This document shows, one piece after another, positions 47,701 through 61,400 of a DNA stretch of 64,000 nucleotides. The DNA is taken from the NCBI RefSeq assembly GCF_000003815.2, contig NC_049993.1:10784495-10848494 (forward strand). Direction: 5' to 3'. Each line of letters starts with the position of its first letter. Positions within the stretch are counted from its first letter, which is position 1. The notes under the pieces were generated by a model. The model made no database searches. It was given only the letters and a program-made list of their open reading frames with translations, and was not told where the DNA came from. Position numbers and translations under genes: made by a program. This DNA is from Branchiostoma floridae. Taxonomy: Eukaryota > Chordata > Leptocardii > Amphioxiformes > Branchiostomatidae.

Positions 47701-50700
47701 CGAACTCTTATAAAACTTATGCTCACTTCTGCTACAGTGAGTGAGCAGCCCTTGAAACTGCAGGGATTTTGTGCTCTAAGGCTAAGCTTGATTGAGCCCC
47801 TTTCTGGCAGATAGCGTGTGTAGGAAAAAGCTACAGGGATAGAGACGGCATTAGTGCACACGGCATCCATCATCTCAGGCTATCCTCTCCGCCTGTTGAA
47901 TACAAAACTCCGCCTGTTGCATACCAAATATCCGTCATGACAAACCGCTGGGAGCGCGCTGGCAGCTGGCCAGAACGGGCAGGGGGAATGTCAGCCGGCA
48001 TTGCGTATGTTAGGGATTACAAGCTGGGAAATGTACTAAATTAAAGGATTACCCTCACGTAGGGAGATAAAGGTGGCTTTCGCAGATTTTCTGCGATGTA
48101 AATGTGTTAAAGTAAGTTGGGAAAGATGTGCTGAATCGTGCCGGGATGTGTCCTTACTCAAAATGTCAAAGACTGACTTCCAGACAATGAATAAAAGATC
48201 TCCCCTGAGTTAATAGTTAATGAATCAAAAGTCTTGGGTACACTTGGAATGTACGTGTGACAATGCTACCGATACGAGATGTGACACCTAGCTAACCACT
48301 GTCCAAAACCAGTCATGGATCTACTAACCTTGGAAAAATTGTTGACCCGAAGAGAGTCGAAGCCTGTACTTTGATTTGTGGATATGAACAATGAGCTGTG
48401 TTTCAAAACTCAACAAACTGGTAAAGTAGTCTGATGTTACGTTGGTTTAGCATTTCTAACAGTAATCATGGTTATTCTACGGGCGTTCCTTGTCACAAAG
48501 TTCAGGTCCAGCGGATTCCAGATTTGTGGGGGGCACCCTACCGAGCGGCACAAGGCGACGAGAGAATGTCGATTTGGTATTTACAAGAGCCGCGCGATGA
48601 CCTGGATCTGCTGAAAGGGCTCGATGATCGATCGCCTGGTCCGACCTAACAGCAAAGTGAACGTTCGCTATAACCTTGAAACTTGAACGGACAGGCCGTG
48701 AAGTGTTTTAGAAAGTGCAAGAGATATACAGCGGCCTCAGATCACCTCTAAGTCATTCGGTCGATTCCCTACATGAGTAAAGTGTGTACAGTTTTAAAGT
48801 GCTACTTAGCAAACAGCAATGTGTACGTTCGCTATAACTTTGAACGGACAGGCCATGAAGTGTTTTAGAAAGTGCAGGAGATATACAGCCGCCTCAGATC
48901 ACCACTAAGTCATTCGGTCGATTCCCTACAAGAGTAAAGTGTGCACAGTTTTCAAGTGCCACTTATAGTTCAAGAGTGGAGTAATCATAGACCTTCAGAG
49001 ACCAGAGTGATGTTCTAAAGACAATAGGTCGTTTTTTTTCTAGCATTCTGGGGCTAATGGAAGGGTTTTAGAAAGTGCAGGTAATATACAGACGCATCAG
49101 ATCACCACAGAGTCATTCGGTCGATTCCCTACAAGAGTAAAGTGTTTGCAGTTATAAAGTGCCACTCATAGTTCAAGAGCGGAGTAATCATAGACCTTCA
49201 TGGACCAGAGCGATGTCCTTAAGATCTAAGCCGGTTTTATCTAGCATTCTGGGGCTAATGGAAGGGTGTAAGATGCATGGCGGATACTCACAAAATCATG
49301 ATCAGCTGAGATAAAACATACGTTCTAAAACCACTCAAACTACAGAGGCAATAAAAAATTACGTTAGCAATCACTCCAAATGACACACTCGACAACATTG
49401 ACAAAACTGAATAGGTGCTATAATAAAATGCGGCCTACAGTGATAAGGTAATACTGATAGTTTCCAAGCAATTCCGGAACTTGATGCGACTTGATCTGAA
49501 ACATTAAAACAATAGCAAACGACAAGTTGCCAATAGGTACTATTACAGAATGGGGCCCTACAGTGGCAAGGTAGTATTGACAGTTTCCAAACAATTCCTT
49601 AACTTGATACGACAAGGTCTGAAACATTAAAACAATAGCAAACGGCAATTTGCCAACAATATTGATCGAAGGGTCAGTAAGATATCCGATCATGAATACC
49701 AATTCGTGCCTTGTTGGCTCTAAAGCTGACTTAACTTGACTTCTGTCGATATCACCGTTGACAATGACCGATAATTCTGTCTCGGTGAATGCCAATGATT
49801 AAGACAAAGCACGGTGTTAAAATAATCAATTCATCCTACCTGACTGCTGATTTGATAAAAATCTAAGTAGATTTGATAAATCTTTATTGTTAAATTTTTA
49901 GAATCAAAGTTTTGGGTTGTAAGAGATTTGAATAAATCAGTTGAATGTAGAGGCGAACGCCTTTTTCGACAGATATGGGTCAGGTTCATTCAACTCCAAC
50001 ATTTATCATTCTGGACATTTTTTTTTACCTCTGCTGCATTTATCGATTTCCTGCCTTCCTTGTCTGGGGAAAATGAATACAAATCTGCATCACACCGCTT
50101 TATGACCTGCGAGGATCAGAACAAATGAGCGACAGGCTACAGGCCACGGCCGCAGTTGTGAGTACGTGATACCCACACAACAGGCATGTCGTGCTAACAC
50201 GTGATCATCACGTGATAAAAATGTAACGGTGCATCCAGTGAAGTTTTAATGAAGTTGTCCGGAGCAGCACATCGGTATACACTATAATGTCTGTCATTCA
50301 TTTGATATGGGCCTAAATTTGGAGTTCGCAAACATGAGCATTCCAGAAAGGACCATTCCACGATGCCCACACAATAGTCATGTCATTCTAACACATGATC
50401 ATCACGTGATAGAAATGTAACGGTTTGCTTGGTGCATTCAGTGACGTTTTAATGAAGCTGTCCGGCGCAGCACATCGGTATATACAATAATGTCTTTCAT
50501 GTGCCTAAATTTGGCCTGAATTCGTAAACATCATCATTTCAGAAACGACAATCCACGATTATCTGCACGGATTAAGTATGCCTGATGCAATTTTCCGGCA
50601 GAGAGGGCAGACTTAGAGCTGCGTGCACCTTTCATTATGCACGTGTCAGAACAGATCGAAACGTATTACCGTCTTACCCCAAGGGTTGCCCAGAGGATTA

Positions 50701-53700
50701 CAATACAGCGTACCTGCTTAATATTGCATGGTCCTGTTAAGGCTTGGCGAACAGAAATGGTTTCAGGAAGTAAAGGTCAAACGTAGTAGGCAGACACATT
50801 GCTCATGCTGTGAACGAAATCAATGAAAACCCTCAAAAGGACAATGAAGTTCCTGCTACAGCTCTACATCCATGACTTTTGTTGAAAATTAAATCAGACC
50901 AAAATAACGTACTTTCAGAGCAGAGAATCGTTCTACATGGTTTTGTAGGTATGAATGATTATTTTCATTAACAAAAAGTAGGTGCTTTCCGGGATGAATT
51001 TGAAATCATCAACCAACACAGTAAGTTCAACATTTCATCTTTCTGACACCCTGGCCACAATCTTTACACACTTTCTATTGTCTATGAATATATCACTGAG
51101 CTCCCACGAAGCAAGTTCAGGGAAAGACGATGCCAAATGAAGTGGTATATTGACAAATATGTCTTAATCTAATAATGAACGGTTTCAATTTCAAACCGGC
51201 TGGAATGAATCCCGTTATATATGATTCGTCTCTTCTAAAAATGTAATGTCGCAAACAAGACAGTAAGGCAAGTTGCTGTGTGGTAGTGACTTTTACACAT
51301 GGTCACATTTTACCGCAATGTTAAACAATACTTATCACAGATTGCAGGTATCTCCCGAAGGCATAACACATTTATCTACAATAGCACAGAGACAAGCTTA
51401 CCAATAGGACCTTATCGATTACGATACCCCGAGCACCCAGGAGGCCATAAATGTAGTAAAGACGGCTTGGAACTGTCACTGAAGTGAGACACGATCATAC
51501 ATAGGATACAGTGATGATTGATGTTTCTTCAGATATAAGGATTGGATCGTCGCCAAGCCCCGTATACAGCCAGAGTTACCCTCCAACCGTGTCTGTCTTG
51601 ATGGAATACTTGAGAGCCGGGTCGTTGCTTCGACTCATCCGACTACGCGAAGGACATTTAAAAATCGCTCTTTGCCTAATAAATGGCCCCATCGGCATGA
51701 GCATTACATTTGAACTTTAGAGAGTTTTGCCGAGAAATGCCGTGGCGAGGAAATCTGGTTCGTTCCGCGGATCCGGAACGATAAAGCTAAAGATATGAAT
51801 CCCAAGGACACTACCTAGCGGGCTCCATTTCCCTGGCAGAGTAGCGCAATGTTGGAAGTCAAAAACAAGCCATATGATGTAGGCAACTTTGCTACATGTA
51901 AGGCTTGAAACATAAGGCTGAAACTGGATTAAAATTAACACATTACATCCTTGTTAACTGCTAAAATCAAACTTGTAACGATAGTTGCTGCCCTTGGTGC
52001 TGAAGTTTGTACAATAGTTGTTCCGTGCTGAAGTTTGTACAATATTTCATGCCCTTGGTGCTGAAGTTAGTGCAAAAGTTCCTGTATTTGGTGCTGAAGT
52101 TTGTGTAATAGTGCCTTCCCTTGGTGCTGAAGTTTGTACAATAGTCCCTGCCCTTGGTGCTGAAGTTTGTACAATAGTTCCTGTATTTCGTGCTGAAGTT
52201 TGTACAATAATTCCTGACCTTGGTGCTGAAGTTTGTGTAATAGTTCTCGCCCTTGGTGCTGAAGTTTGTACAATAGTTCCTGCCCTTGGTGCTGAAGTTT
52301 GTACAATAGTTCCTGTATTTGGTGCTGAAGTTAGTGCAAAAGTTCCTGCATTTGGTGCTGAAGTTTGTACAATAATTCCTGACCTTGGTGCTGAAGTTAG
52401 TGCAAAAGTTCCTGTAATTCGTGCTGAAATTAGTGCAAAAGTTCCTGTAATTCGTGCTGAAATTAGTGCAAAAGTTCCTCTAATTCGTGCTGAAGTTAGT
52501 GCAAAAGTTCCTGTATTTCGTGCTGAAGTTAGTGCAAAAGTTTCTGCCCTTGGTGCTGAAGTTTGTACAATAGTTCCTGCCCTTGGTGCTGAAGGTGGCG
52601 CAATAGTTGCTGTATTTGGTGCTGATATTTGTGTAATAGTTCCTGCCCTTGGTGCTGGTACTGGTACCACCCCTAGTTTTTGCCCTTGGTGCTGACGTCG
52701 TTATGGATTAAAGCTTTTCAAATCAGTGGGTACGCCTAACGTTATAACGTGTACCTTCTTGGTTTCACTGCAGTACCCTTTTAACCCACATCCAGAGCCA
52801 CTACTTCATCTGCTTATCCACACGTGTCACCATCCCTCACAGTAGCTATCAACAACGTGTCAGAACATTCACAGCCCTTGCAGGACGCGCCACCCACTGG
52901 CTTCCAATCAAGGCATTATGGACAAAAGCTGGAGCTTTATTGTCTAAATGCAATTATTGGAGTTACTCCAGCACAGTAAGAGTACAAAATTATTTCCATC
53001 ATTTACTGTTCTTTGATGTTGTGACATGCACGTTCATCAGTTTTTCCGGGGTCCCCTTCTTTGAAGCAATCACAGGACGTGCGAATGGAGATGAGGGCTC
53101 TAAGGCTCTGTACAGTCGACCATTGTGATATTACTATGGTATTACTATGCTAAGTGCTATGAATGTGTACAGTGAGGTGGCTACTTCACAATAACCATAC
53201 CTACGAGACTACTAAAGCTTGATAAACCTTGTGGTTCTAACAGAGACTAGGTTCCTTCCTATAGTCTAGAGCAATAAGTTTTACATCGCCGTAAAAAGCA
53301 ATCAGGTTTTTACGACATTGTGCCCATTTGCGGTAGATGCAGTCATTTGGATCGCTGGCAACATCCATTTCTATTGAATGATGGTTTTTCTATTCACTCT
53401 AGTGATCAATTCTGGGGTAGGGAATGATTTACGTCAGCCTTCAAGTGAAATTACAGGCTGTCCCTGGCAGCGAGCGCTAGACGCTGTTCGTACAAGGCCT
53501 CTCAGTAATGGACCACGATATCACCGACAAAATGCCCTTTATTCCTTCAAAAGGAGAAGACTTACCGTTTATGACGGCTGTAATTTGCACTTAGATTGCA
53601 GTTGTATGATGTAGGCAATTAGAAATACGATTTACACGCCGCCAGCGTGAGAGACTATCGGCGTCCTGAGAGTCCACCCAAACTAAGCGCTGCCATCAAT

Positions 53701-55778
53701 ACGAAACGTGCGGGGGGTTCTATATACATGTACCACACGGAGATACAACTTTCCATGCTGACAAGCTTTGTGTTAGCCTCAGAGACCCTTCATTACAAAT
53801 CATCATGGTGTCACTACCACTTTCCTTTAATCGAACCTAATACCCATCCATTTCATCTGTTTGCAAACTGTCTTAAGTATGCCTCTATTTCTTTTCCCTA
53901 CGTATTGTCTGTATTAGCTATTTCACTTTACTGGTAGATACGCAAATCCTACCTACCATTCCAAAGAGTTGTGTATGATTATAAAGATATAACATGATAA
54001 TATCACAAGGGGTTATATGACTTAGTTGTGATGTTCGAGGATTACTAGTGGCTAATCACTTATTTCATCGTTCCGTGAATGCCTTGTCTATATCATGTCG
54101 TATCTAACGTGACCAGAATGAATATCACTACAAACAAAATTATTAGTGTCATTCCTGAGACCAGAAAAATAATGTAACTACCAGCGATCCGTCAGTGCCA
54201 TATGTTTGTGACAGAGTAGAACAATATCCATCTTTTCTTGACAGGTTTCCGTAACATTAGATAACGTAAACCCTACAAGGCTTGTGAATATGATAAGTAA
54301 CTCCAGTCAAGGATCAGTAATCACACAAAATACAGTTCATTCATCAACGTCTGCATTGAATGCATCGGTACTGCCGCACATGATAGCTGATCAACATGGC
54401 AGAATTATGCGAGACTTGCACACAACCAACGGTACGTGCCTTCAGTCACTGACAACATGCACTCTATAAAATTGAACACGGCAAGAAATGGATTAGAACC
54501 TACTAAGGGAGACGGTTACATCGCTTTGTTTACCTGTCAAACCATTGTACTATGTCAAGTCACTTGATTGCGCGACCACCAGAGGTATAGTATGATACAC
54601 TTGAAACTAGAGAAAAACGCGCATGCCAGACATTCGGCTACATCAATGACAGGAAAACGGCCTGGAACTCGAATAAAAATTACTTCCTATAGTTCCTTAG
54701 GAATAGAAAGTAAGTCATTGTGCAATTTAATGATAATACGGTACAACGTTCAAAAATTAACTGCGAACTTTGAAAGTGTGATTTCAGATAAGAATTGTTG
54801 CCGTCAGTATGATAGATATCTTCTGATGTTTTTACAAAAAAATATCTTTGCATTTTCAATTTAAGAAATTTCATACGATTGCAACACATTTGTGTAACAA
54901 TGTATGAAAAACGCGAACAATTGCCATTAGGGTAATACGAACTAGAATGTAGAAGAAAGACATATAACGTTATGGTAGAAACTTTGGAATGTGAAGTTTA
55001 CGGAGGCACACACAAAAAAGATTTCCAATTTCTAGATCGTTAGGGAAACTCCTGGGGAAATCAAGGTGGGCTTTCAAAAATATACAATGTTCTAGTACGT
55101 TGGGCTATGGACCATCAAGAAACAAAATGCAGTGAGTAAATTAGTGTTCACCTTGTGTGGCACATAAGTCAGTAAATTTCCTTGCTGTTTCAGCAGTATG
55201 GTATATTCGAATAGCATGGTGATGCTAGTTAGCCCTTCCCTTACATTGATGAAATGATACTCTTATGTTATTGACATACATACTATTTTTATACTTGGGT
55301 ATGTATGGGCATGTAGGACATTTACGTGAAACATTAGAACGGCGCTGCTTAATGTTCAATGGTATATGATTAGATCAGATGTTGCATCTATATGACAAAA
55401 GAAAGATGAACTTGATACGCCACATGAAGTAAAAGAGCACAATGCTGGGCGGATGCGATGTAAACGCGCTCAAGCGTCCTTCTGAAGAGGATTGAAACCA
55501 CCACCATAGAGAAAGTAGGACACTTGATAATAAACATTTCTAGTTGAAAACGTATTTACCCATATAAGTAGTGCATGAAGAAGACTCCTATGAGCATCTA
55601 TTGGGATTTCAATAAACATGCTTTCAATTCATCATCTAATCTACCTTTGTTATGCAACATCGATAAGTAGGTAAAGCGTGAAGTTAAGAAAATGTACCAT
55701 GTACAAAGGAAAACATTCTGTAGCAAAGCACTTACCGTTGACGAAGAACCCAGTTGCCAACAGCACGTAGAGAAGCAT
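38773..55778 (-). CDS. Nicotinic receptor locus, shared 5' exons (signal peptide to loop A)
   Basis: Exons 55778-55736 ([14 protein letters not shown], signal peptide), 41200-41061 ([20 protein letters not shown].., the usual N-terminal helix and first strands), 39083-39039 ([15 protein letters not shown], loop D region) and 38882-38773 ([26 protein letters not shown], loop A). Splice phases match at each junction and exon order is that of classic nAChR genes. The last exon ends with AA of a split Asn codon that both downstream halves complete. The link of the signal-peptide exon across a 14.5-kb intron rests on phase, the donor (CAACG|GTAAG) and position, so it is the least certain exon. Confidence 0.82.
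39084..41060 (-). other. Receptor intron between N-terminal exons
   Basis: No exon is supported. An inverted copy of the hairpin repeat (CAGTTACTTGG..TTACTTGAGTAACTG) lies at about 39310-39350. Confidence 0.4.
48660..49270. repeat. Nested tandem repeats, about 130-170 bp units
   Basis: A unit containing GTGTTTTAGAAAGTGCA, CAGATCACC and AGTCATTCGGTCGATTCCCT occurs at about 48660-48815, 48824-48965 and 49055-49175. A second unit (AGTTCAAGAG..GGAGTAATCATAGACC to TCTAGCATTCTGGGGCTAAT) alternates with it twice. Confidence 0.8.
49431..49656. repeat. Tandem duplication of about 105 bp
   Basis: Two copies share CCTACAGTG, AGTTTCCAA.CAATTCC, GAAACATTAAAACAATAGCA and TTGCCAA. Confidence 0.8.
50169..50530. 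repeat. Tandem duplication of about 175-190 bp
   Basis: Two copies share CCCACACAA, ATGATCATCACGTGATA-type sequence, AATGTAACGG, GCAGCACATCGGTATA and GCCTAAATTTGG. Confidence 0.8.
51981..52696. repeat. 33-bp minisatellite
   Basis: About 22 units of a 33-bp repeat based on CTTGGTGCTGAAGTTTGTAC plus AATAGTTCCTGCC, with GTGCAAAAG and GTGTAATAG variants. Except for one truncated unit near the start, all copies keep the 33-bp length, so an 11-residue repeat stays open on both strands. There is no start context, splice structure or known domain to suggest translation. Confidence 0.92.
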
Positions 55779-56500
55779 CCTGCCGTCCCCCTGTCCCGAC
55801 GCCAAATGCACTTGATCCGTGAAAGCAGCGAGGGTAATTTGACAGCAGATATGGGTATGAAATGCTATCTACGCGCGGCACAATGGCGCACAGCGGCCCT
55901 CATCATCTTTAACAGATGGCCGTCGACGTCATTCTCCAATACGCCACCGGCAATCGTCAATATTTGGGACAGTCCATGAAAATTGCAGCGTGTTCCCCTC
56001 TTTTTTCTCGTTGTCTAAATTCTTCATGTGGTCAGCTGGAAGACCCGGGCTCGAAGGCAGACGATATGGACGGGATCTCTCTCCAGGACGGTCCCATCAG
56101 ACGTCGTCAAATGTCGTCTGCGAATCTAGCAATCAAACGAGTTGGCGGGAAATCCGGGAGCCTGCCATGACCACGGGATCCTGTTGCACCGAGAATGACG
56201 TTTCAGTAAGGATGTGGGAGAGGTACTCTGCGTGAGTGTTTGGCGCGGGGCTACATAATGATGTACCTCTGACCTGCTTCCCAAAGTCCGGAGGGTTAGC
56301 TCTGGGCAGGGCTCTGGGGTAAGTCATGTGAAAGCCGACGGCATGATCATGACACCAGTCATCGGTCAGGTGGTCGCGAGGCGTTGGCCAATGGGTAACG
56401 GCGCGTTATTTCATCTTCCGGGGCGGTGATGAATGAGGCGCACACTGCACCAAACTAGCCCACAAATGTCAGCAGGAAATTAAAAACTCTCAGAGGCATT
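55779..56500 (-). promoter_or_regulatory. Probable 5' UTR and promoter region of the receptor locus
   Basis: Upstream of the ATG at 55778 the sequence is richer in GC and CpG than the flanking DNA until about 56450. No TATA box is obvious. Assigned by position only. Confidence 0.35.
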
Positions 56501-58250
56501 TATGACAATATGGCCCGCCTTGCCCCTCCATACGTGCGCAAAGCTCGCGGTATGCACAGATTAAGCTGGAAAGAACAGGGGTTGCCGCGCGGGTTTCGGA
56601 TGGTGTTTACGCTCTCCATGTAGAGTGGAACTAAGTCCCTGGGGACATTTTATGTGATCAAGGCTGCCTTGTGTGTTCCCGCCCCGTCAGGAGGCCGGCC
56701 AACCGAAGGTGATAACGACGTCGACCCGATGAATAAATGGATACTCAGGATGGAGAGGAAAAACCGATGACCTGTGACGACTGCCTGCGATGATAGATTT
56801 CCCCGATCTAACAGTAAAGCCAAAGGCAACCATTTCACAGCATATCTACACTTTATCCAAACGTCTATTTTATAGGCATACTTATATATGATTCCATTGC
56901 TATTAGTTCCATTGAATTTATTGTGTTTGCAATTGTCTCCGGTGTGAATTTACGGGGGAGGACCTTAATTGCATTCGCAAGTAGTTATTATGTATTTGTT
57001 AGGAGGACACCAGGGAGTGGGCGGGATCAAATGGGGATATTTGAAGACGACACACTGTACCGGAAGTCAAATGTTTAACTATGAAATAGGGATGTGGTTC
57101 AACATTATCATGCTCTATACAATATATGGAGTAGGTGGCTATTGATTAAGGTTATTATAATTCATTGCATCTTTGAGATCGACAAAAAAGGTTGGTTTAA
57201 TTTTTCTATATCTTTTATAGCATTTTTATAAACTGTACAGTACTAGTATGGGCATAATGCGTGGTGCACACAGGTAGTACTCGTACTCGTAGTACCTATG
57301 ACAATGATAATATGATGGTTCACGGTACCCGTAAAATACAAATAATGCGGACTCATAATAACAACAGTTGGGACCATTCAATCTTTCGTTCATCCTTAAG
57401 CCGAGTGATCATGGTATTTCCTGTCTTCCACCAGTTGTAACTTCCAAATGATCCAATTAAGAAAAGGCAGGTATTCAATTTGGTTAATTAAGCTGACATT
57501 AAGATGGATAGCCCTGTAGATCTGACCGGACGTCAGCTTTCAGGGACGAGTTGGGTGGAAATACAGTTAATATCCAAGTAGATGTAGGGCAAGGTCCTTG
57601 TTTTTTGTGTTTCATTTGGGCTTTTAGATAGACATAGTTCTGGGATAAAGGTGGAAGTGAGAAACACGGACCCGGCCGACAACTACTTCTGCTAGGAGAC
57701 AAATAAAATACATGTGCTTGAAATTGGTCTCAGGTTGAAATAAAGTATAGGGACATTTGATAACTTTCTCTGAGGTGTTTTAAGAGTTACATTTGTTGCT
57801 AAGATGGTCCTCCATTTTGCCAAACAATTCTACGGCTTTATGATCATGAAAGAACAGTGTTATAGGTTTATCATATGGGCGCCAAGATATAAAACATTTA
57901 AGTGAAGCCGTTTGCCGATGAGCTATGTTACGTGCATAATGGCATTCCATTGAGACATGGCACAGTAACCTTTCCTTGACGTCCGGTGAGGTAAGCATCA
58001 TCTCAGGGTAACGGTTGAAATTCGACGTGTTATTTCCTTTTTCGGATAAAAACACATTTCTGTGATAGCCGCTTTACGTTAGATTCAGTAGGACCGCCTA
58101 CGCATAAAGCTGGAGTCGGGAAGTCAATTATTAAAATACAAAATGTTTACTGTCTCTCTATACGAATTATGGGGATAAAAGATTTTCTCTACGAATTACG
58201 GTAAATCCGAATCACTTGCTTTCGCTTTACAGCACTAATGGAGATTCCTA

Positions 58251-58281
58251 ATAAACAAACAAACAAACAAACAAACAAACA
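58251..58281. repeat. AAAC tetranucleotide microsatellite
   Basis: About seven tandem AAAC units. Confidence 0.9.
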
Positions 58282-58297
58282 GCAAGGGGACATGCAG

Positions 58298-58440
58298 TAC
58301 TCTCCAAGCAGAGGTTAGGCTCCGTTTTAGACATTTTTACCGGGCTTCCTATTTTGTACCGTTTTGTTGATGTCTCACGGTTTGGAAAATGCCTAAAAGC
58401 GTTAAAAAAAAGTCGGAGCCTAACCTCTGCTTGTAGAGTA
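58298..58440. mobile_element. Short foldback MITE with 27-bp terminal inverted repeats
   Basis: The left end TACTCTCCAAGCAGAGGTTA and the reverse complement of the right end match over 27 bases with one mismatch (C/A). The 143-bp element is non-coding. TA at both outer ends could be a TA target duplication. The same terminal sequence occurs alone at 17717. Confidence 0.75.
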
Positions 58441-61400
58441 GCATACAGGTCCTCTACTATCATTAGGTCATGCGGCCGGTGTAATCATTACATGGGGTTC
58501 ATATGAAAAGCCCAAATTAGGAGGGTTGATTTAGTAATGTTTTCAGATCAACAGACGCGAACAGCCATTGGGAATCAAAGAGACAGAAAATCAAGCATAT
58601 CGTAAACCAGATCTGACATGTGCTTATCTGTCATTGCAAAGGCTGTAGAACAGCAGTAGACTGTAGCTTCTTATTACATAAGGTTCGATATTTTATTTGA
58701 TCTACCGAGAGTCGACGCATACAAAACCCACATCGGACCATTAACCAATTATTTGGCAGGCACCAAATTGAATCTGAGCATCTCTGGGGAGGAAAAATGG
58801 CCACGGAGTTAATGAAACTTCGGGGGAATATCAGACATGGTGATCGCTATCTGAACGCCATGCAGATATTACAGGCGGATTCTACCGCAGCAAATTAAGT
58901 CATGTCATTGGGCATTTCTGTTGAGAGGGGAACGACATTTCTCAATTCAACCCCAGTTAGGTAGGGGAAAAACCGCAAACTAGTCATGAAAATACTTTCG
59001 TAAATAGAACTCGTGTGCTTGTTAAGCTAACAAGAGGACTGAGAATATATACACATCCAATGGCATCAAATGTGGCATATAATTCATTAGTACCAACTCT
59101 AACTACCGTAATAAGTTATTTTCGGTATCTATATGATTCATCGTTAATCTTACAGCTATTGCATTCGGGTAGGTAAATCCATTTGAGCCTTCCTGCGTCA
59201 TAATATATGCTCTTTTAAATCATTAAGAAAATTCAAATCATTGCATCTCGTATATCTGCTGTATGTTGGATGCAGATTTACATATAGTCAAGGTCATAAC
59301 CGGGTACACATATTGGTCTTTGAGTTTGTTTATTTCAGTTGTGTTCTTCTTTCATTTTATTTGATAGAAAATGTTTCAATGATATGGTTATGATGTTCAG
59401 TATTGATTTACTTCCCTGTCGTTTCCTTTGCCATTCGACTCTCAGTTAAACTGTACATTATATTTCTCTGCGTTCATGGTTAATGACGCCCCCAGGCCAC
59501 AAAGTAATCACAGAAAACTTGGTATATAAGAGTGTCAGCACGGGAGAACAATATCGGAACTATTAAGCCTTCCATTGACCGGTGGGATTGAAAAGGTCAT
59601 GGCTGAGCTATCACTACGCTTGAAGTGATGCGATATCTTCTTGTCAATCGGCATGGGAGGCCAGAAACGTTATTACTTCAATAATAGCCAATTCCCCGCA
59701 CACAAGCCACTGATCCCCGACCAAGCACTGTCGATCGTTTTTTCTCATCCAACATTCATGTGTTCAGCCCAGTGGACGTCACCCGCTGTTATGATTTCTT
59801 GCTCCTGGTTTTGTTTAATCGTGTATGCGAATATTCGTTATTAAACTATGGGAAACATTATTCTGTAAGGAATTACATACTAGTCTATGACAGTTGACTA
59901 TATGACTTCTAATGTCACACGTCGCTGCTGTTACGTTGAAAACATCCCCTGGTACACCTCTAGCCGTAACCAGAAATAAGAGGTGTAATTTCGCCAATGA
60001 TGCACCGAGAAAGCAGCGAAATAAGAAAAAAACGTTGTCCCTCGCGGGCGGTATTTGTCCCTACTACTGAAATAATTGCGGATAATAGAGAATCAGGGGC
60101 CCTTTTCCTTGACTGTGTCGTAAACGTGTCGTCTTCCTGTCGTAAATAAGACGACATTTGGTTGGGTTTTATACCATACTATAACCACTATAGCGTCTGA
60201 ATCACCGACAAATAGATTGTTATGGCAATGCCGTGCCTTTGGCGTCATTATAAATATCGAACGGCAGGTACACTGGAAATTGAAAATGTAATTCTGTCCT
60301 ATTATAAAATGGCATTTAGGATAAATTGCTGAGCATCATAGAGCTGCAATAGAGTTTTATAAATGCTGTTGGTCTAATCTATAAGAAATTCAAATTAAAA
60401 GGGCGAGGGAAATTGATATTACGGTTGAGAGTCGCTGACTGTTTTAAGCAGGAAGCATAAAAACTCGAATCATTTATCATGAATCTGTCAATGGAAATGT
60501 AGTCACAGCGAACAGAATTGGTCCCTTAGTCTCGTACCTAGATAAGCAGTTAATATAAATGTAAACAAGCTCACGTAAATAAATCTGGCTCTTAATTATT
60601 ATTTCATTCTTTGAACATTAACCAAAAATCTGACTTCGTACCATCATTCGACATGAGTCAACATTATTCATCTTCAATGCATCCAATAGGAGGAAGCATA
60701 GTACAATGTTTGAAAACTAATGGGAGTTCGAAGTTTTGCCGGTCCAATGTTTAAACTTCGCCGCACGCATGACGAGATTTCCCATGCAACTATCGTGCCT
60801 ATTCCCGATCATTTACGATTGCGACTGTAATGCGGAGCCATAAAAGTAGAAATTCCATTTCAAGTTTACTTCTACAGACCCTCGGCAATATCGCCTTAAC
60901 GACACTGGCTTGTCGGTAAATGCCTCATCCATTTGGCAAAGCCTTTCCTTTTTGCGTTCTATCGCAGCTAATACCGCTATCTATACTTAACGTCAAGTGT
61001 AATGTTCGTCTTCGCACTGAGGAATCTGATAATACCTATATATAGCTAGGCGCTTCTCACTGGGATGCGCTTTTTATTCATCTTTGTAATGATCTTCTCG
61101 AGTTCACTTCAGGGCTCACTCTTTGGAGGCAGTCATAATCAACCCCGCATCTTCAACTCATCTTCTAAGCAGTATTGCCGCGCTACAGGTGTAGGATATC
61201 AAATTCCTTCATCAAGACACTGTTACATTTTCCTGGAATCACCTTTTCTTGGAACCACGCCAGGAAACTTTACGTTCGTCCCTTTTGCTGCATCTTGATA
61301 GTATAGAAACAACAAACTACGCTAGTTTGAGACACGTAAAGATAACCCAGGCGATTTTCCAAAATATCATGGCAAAACAGAAGTTAATCTATGATTATGA

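Larger units (their letters stand above)
41201..55735 (-). other. Long first intron of the receptor locus
   Basis: About 14.5 kb with no supported exon on either strand. It holds local tandem duplications at 48660-49270, 49431-49656 and 50169-50530 and a 33-bp minisatellite at 51981-52696. Short unrelated open frames elsewhere show no recognisable domain. Confidence 0.5.
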
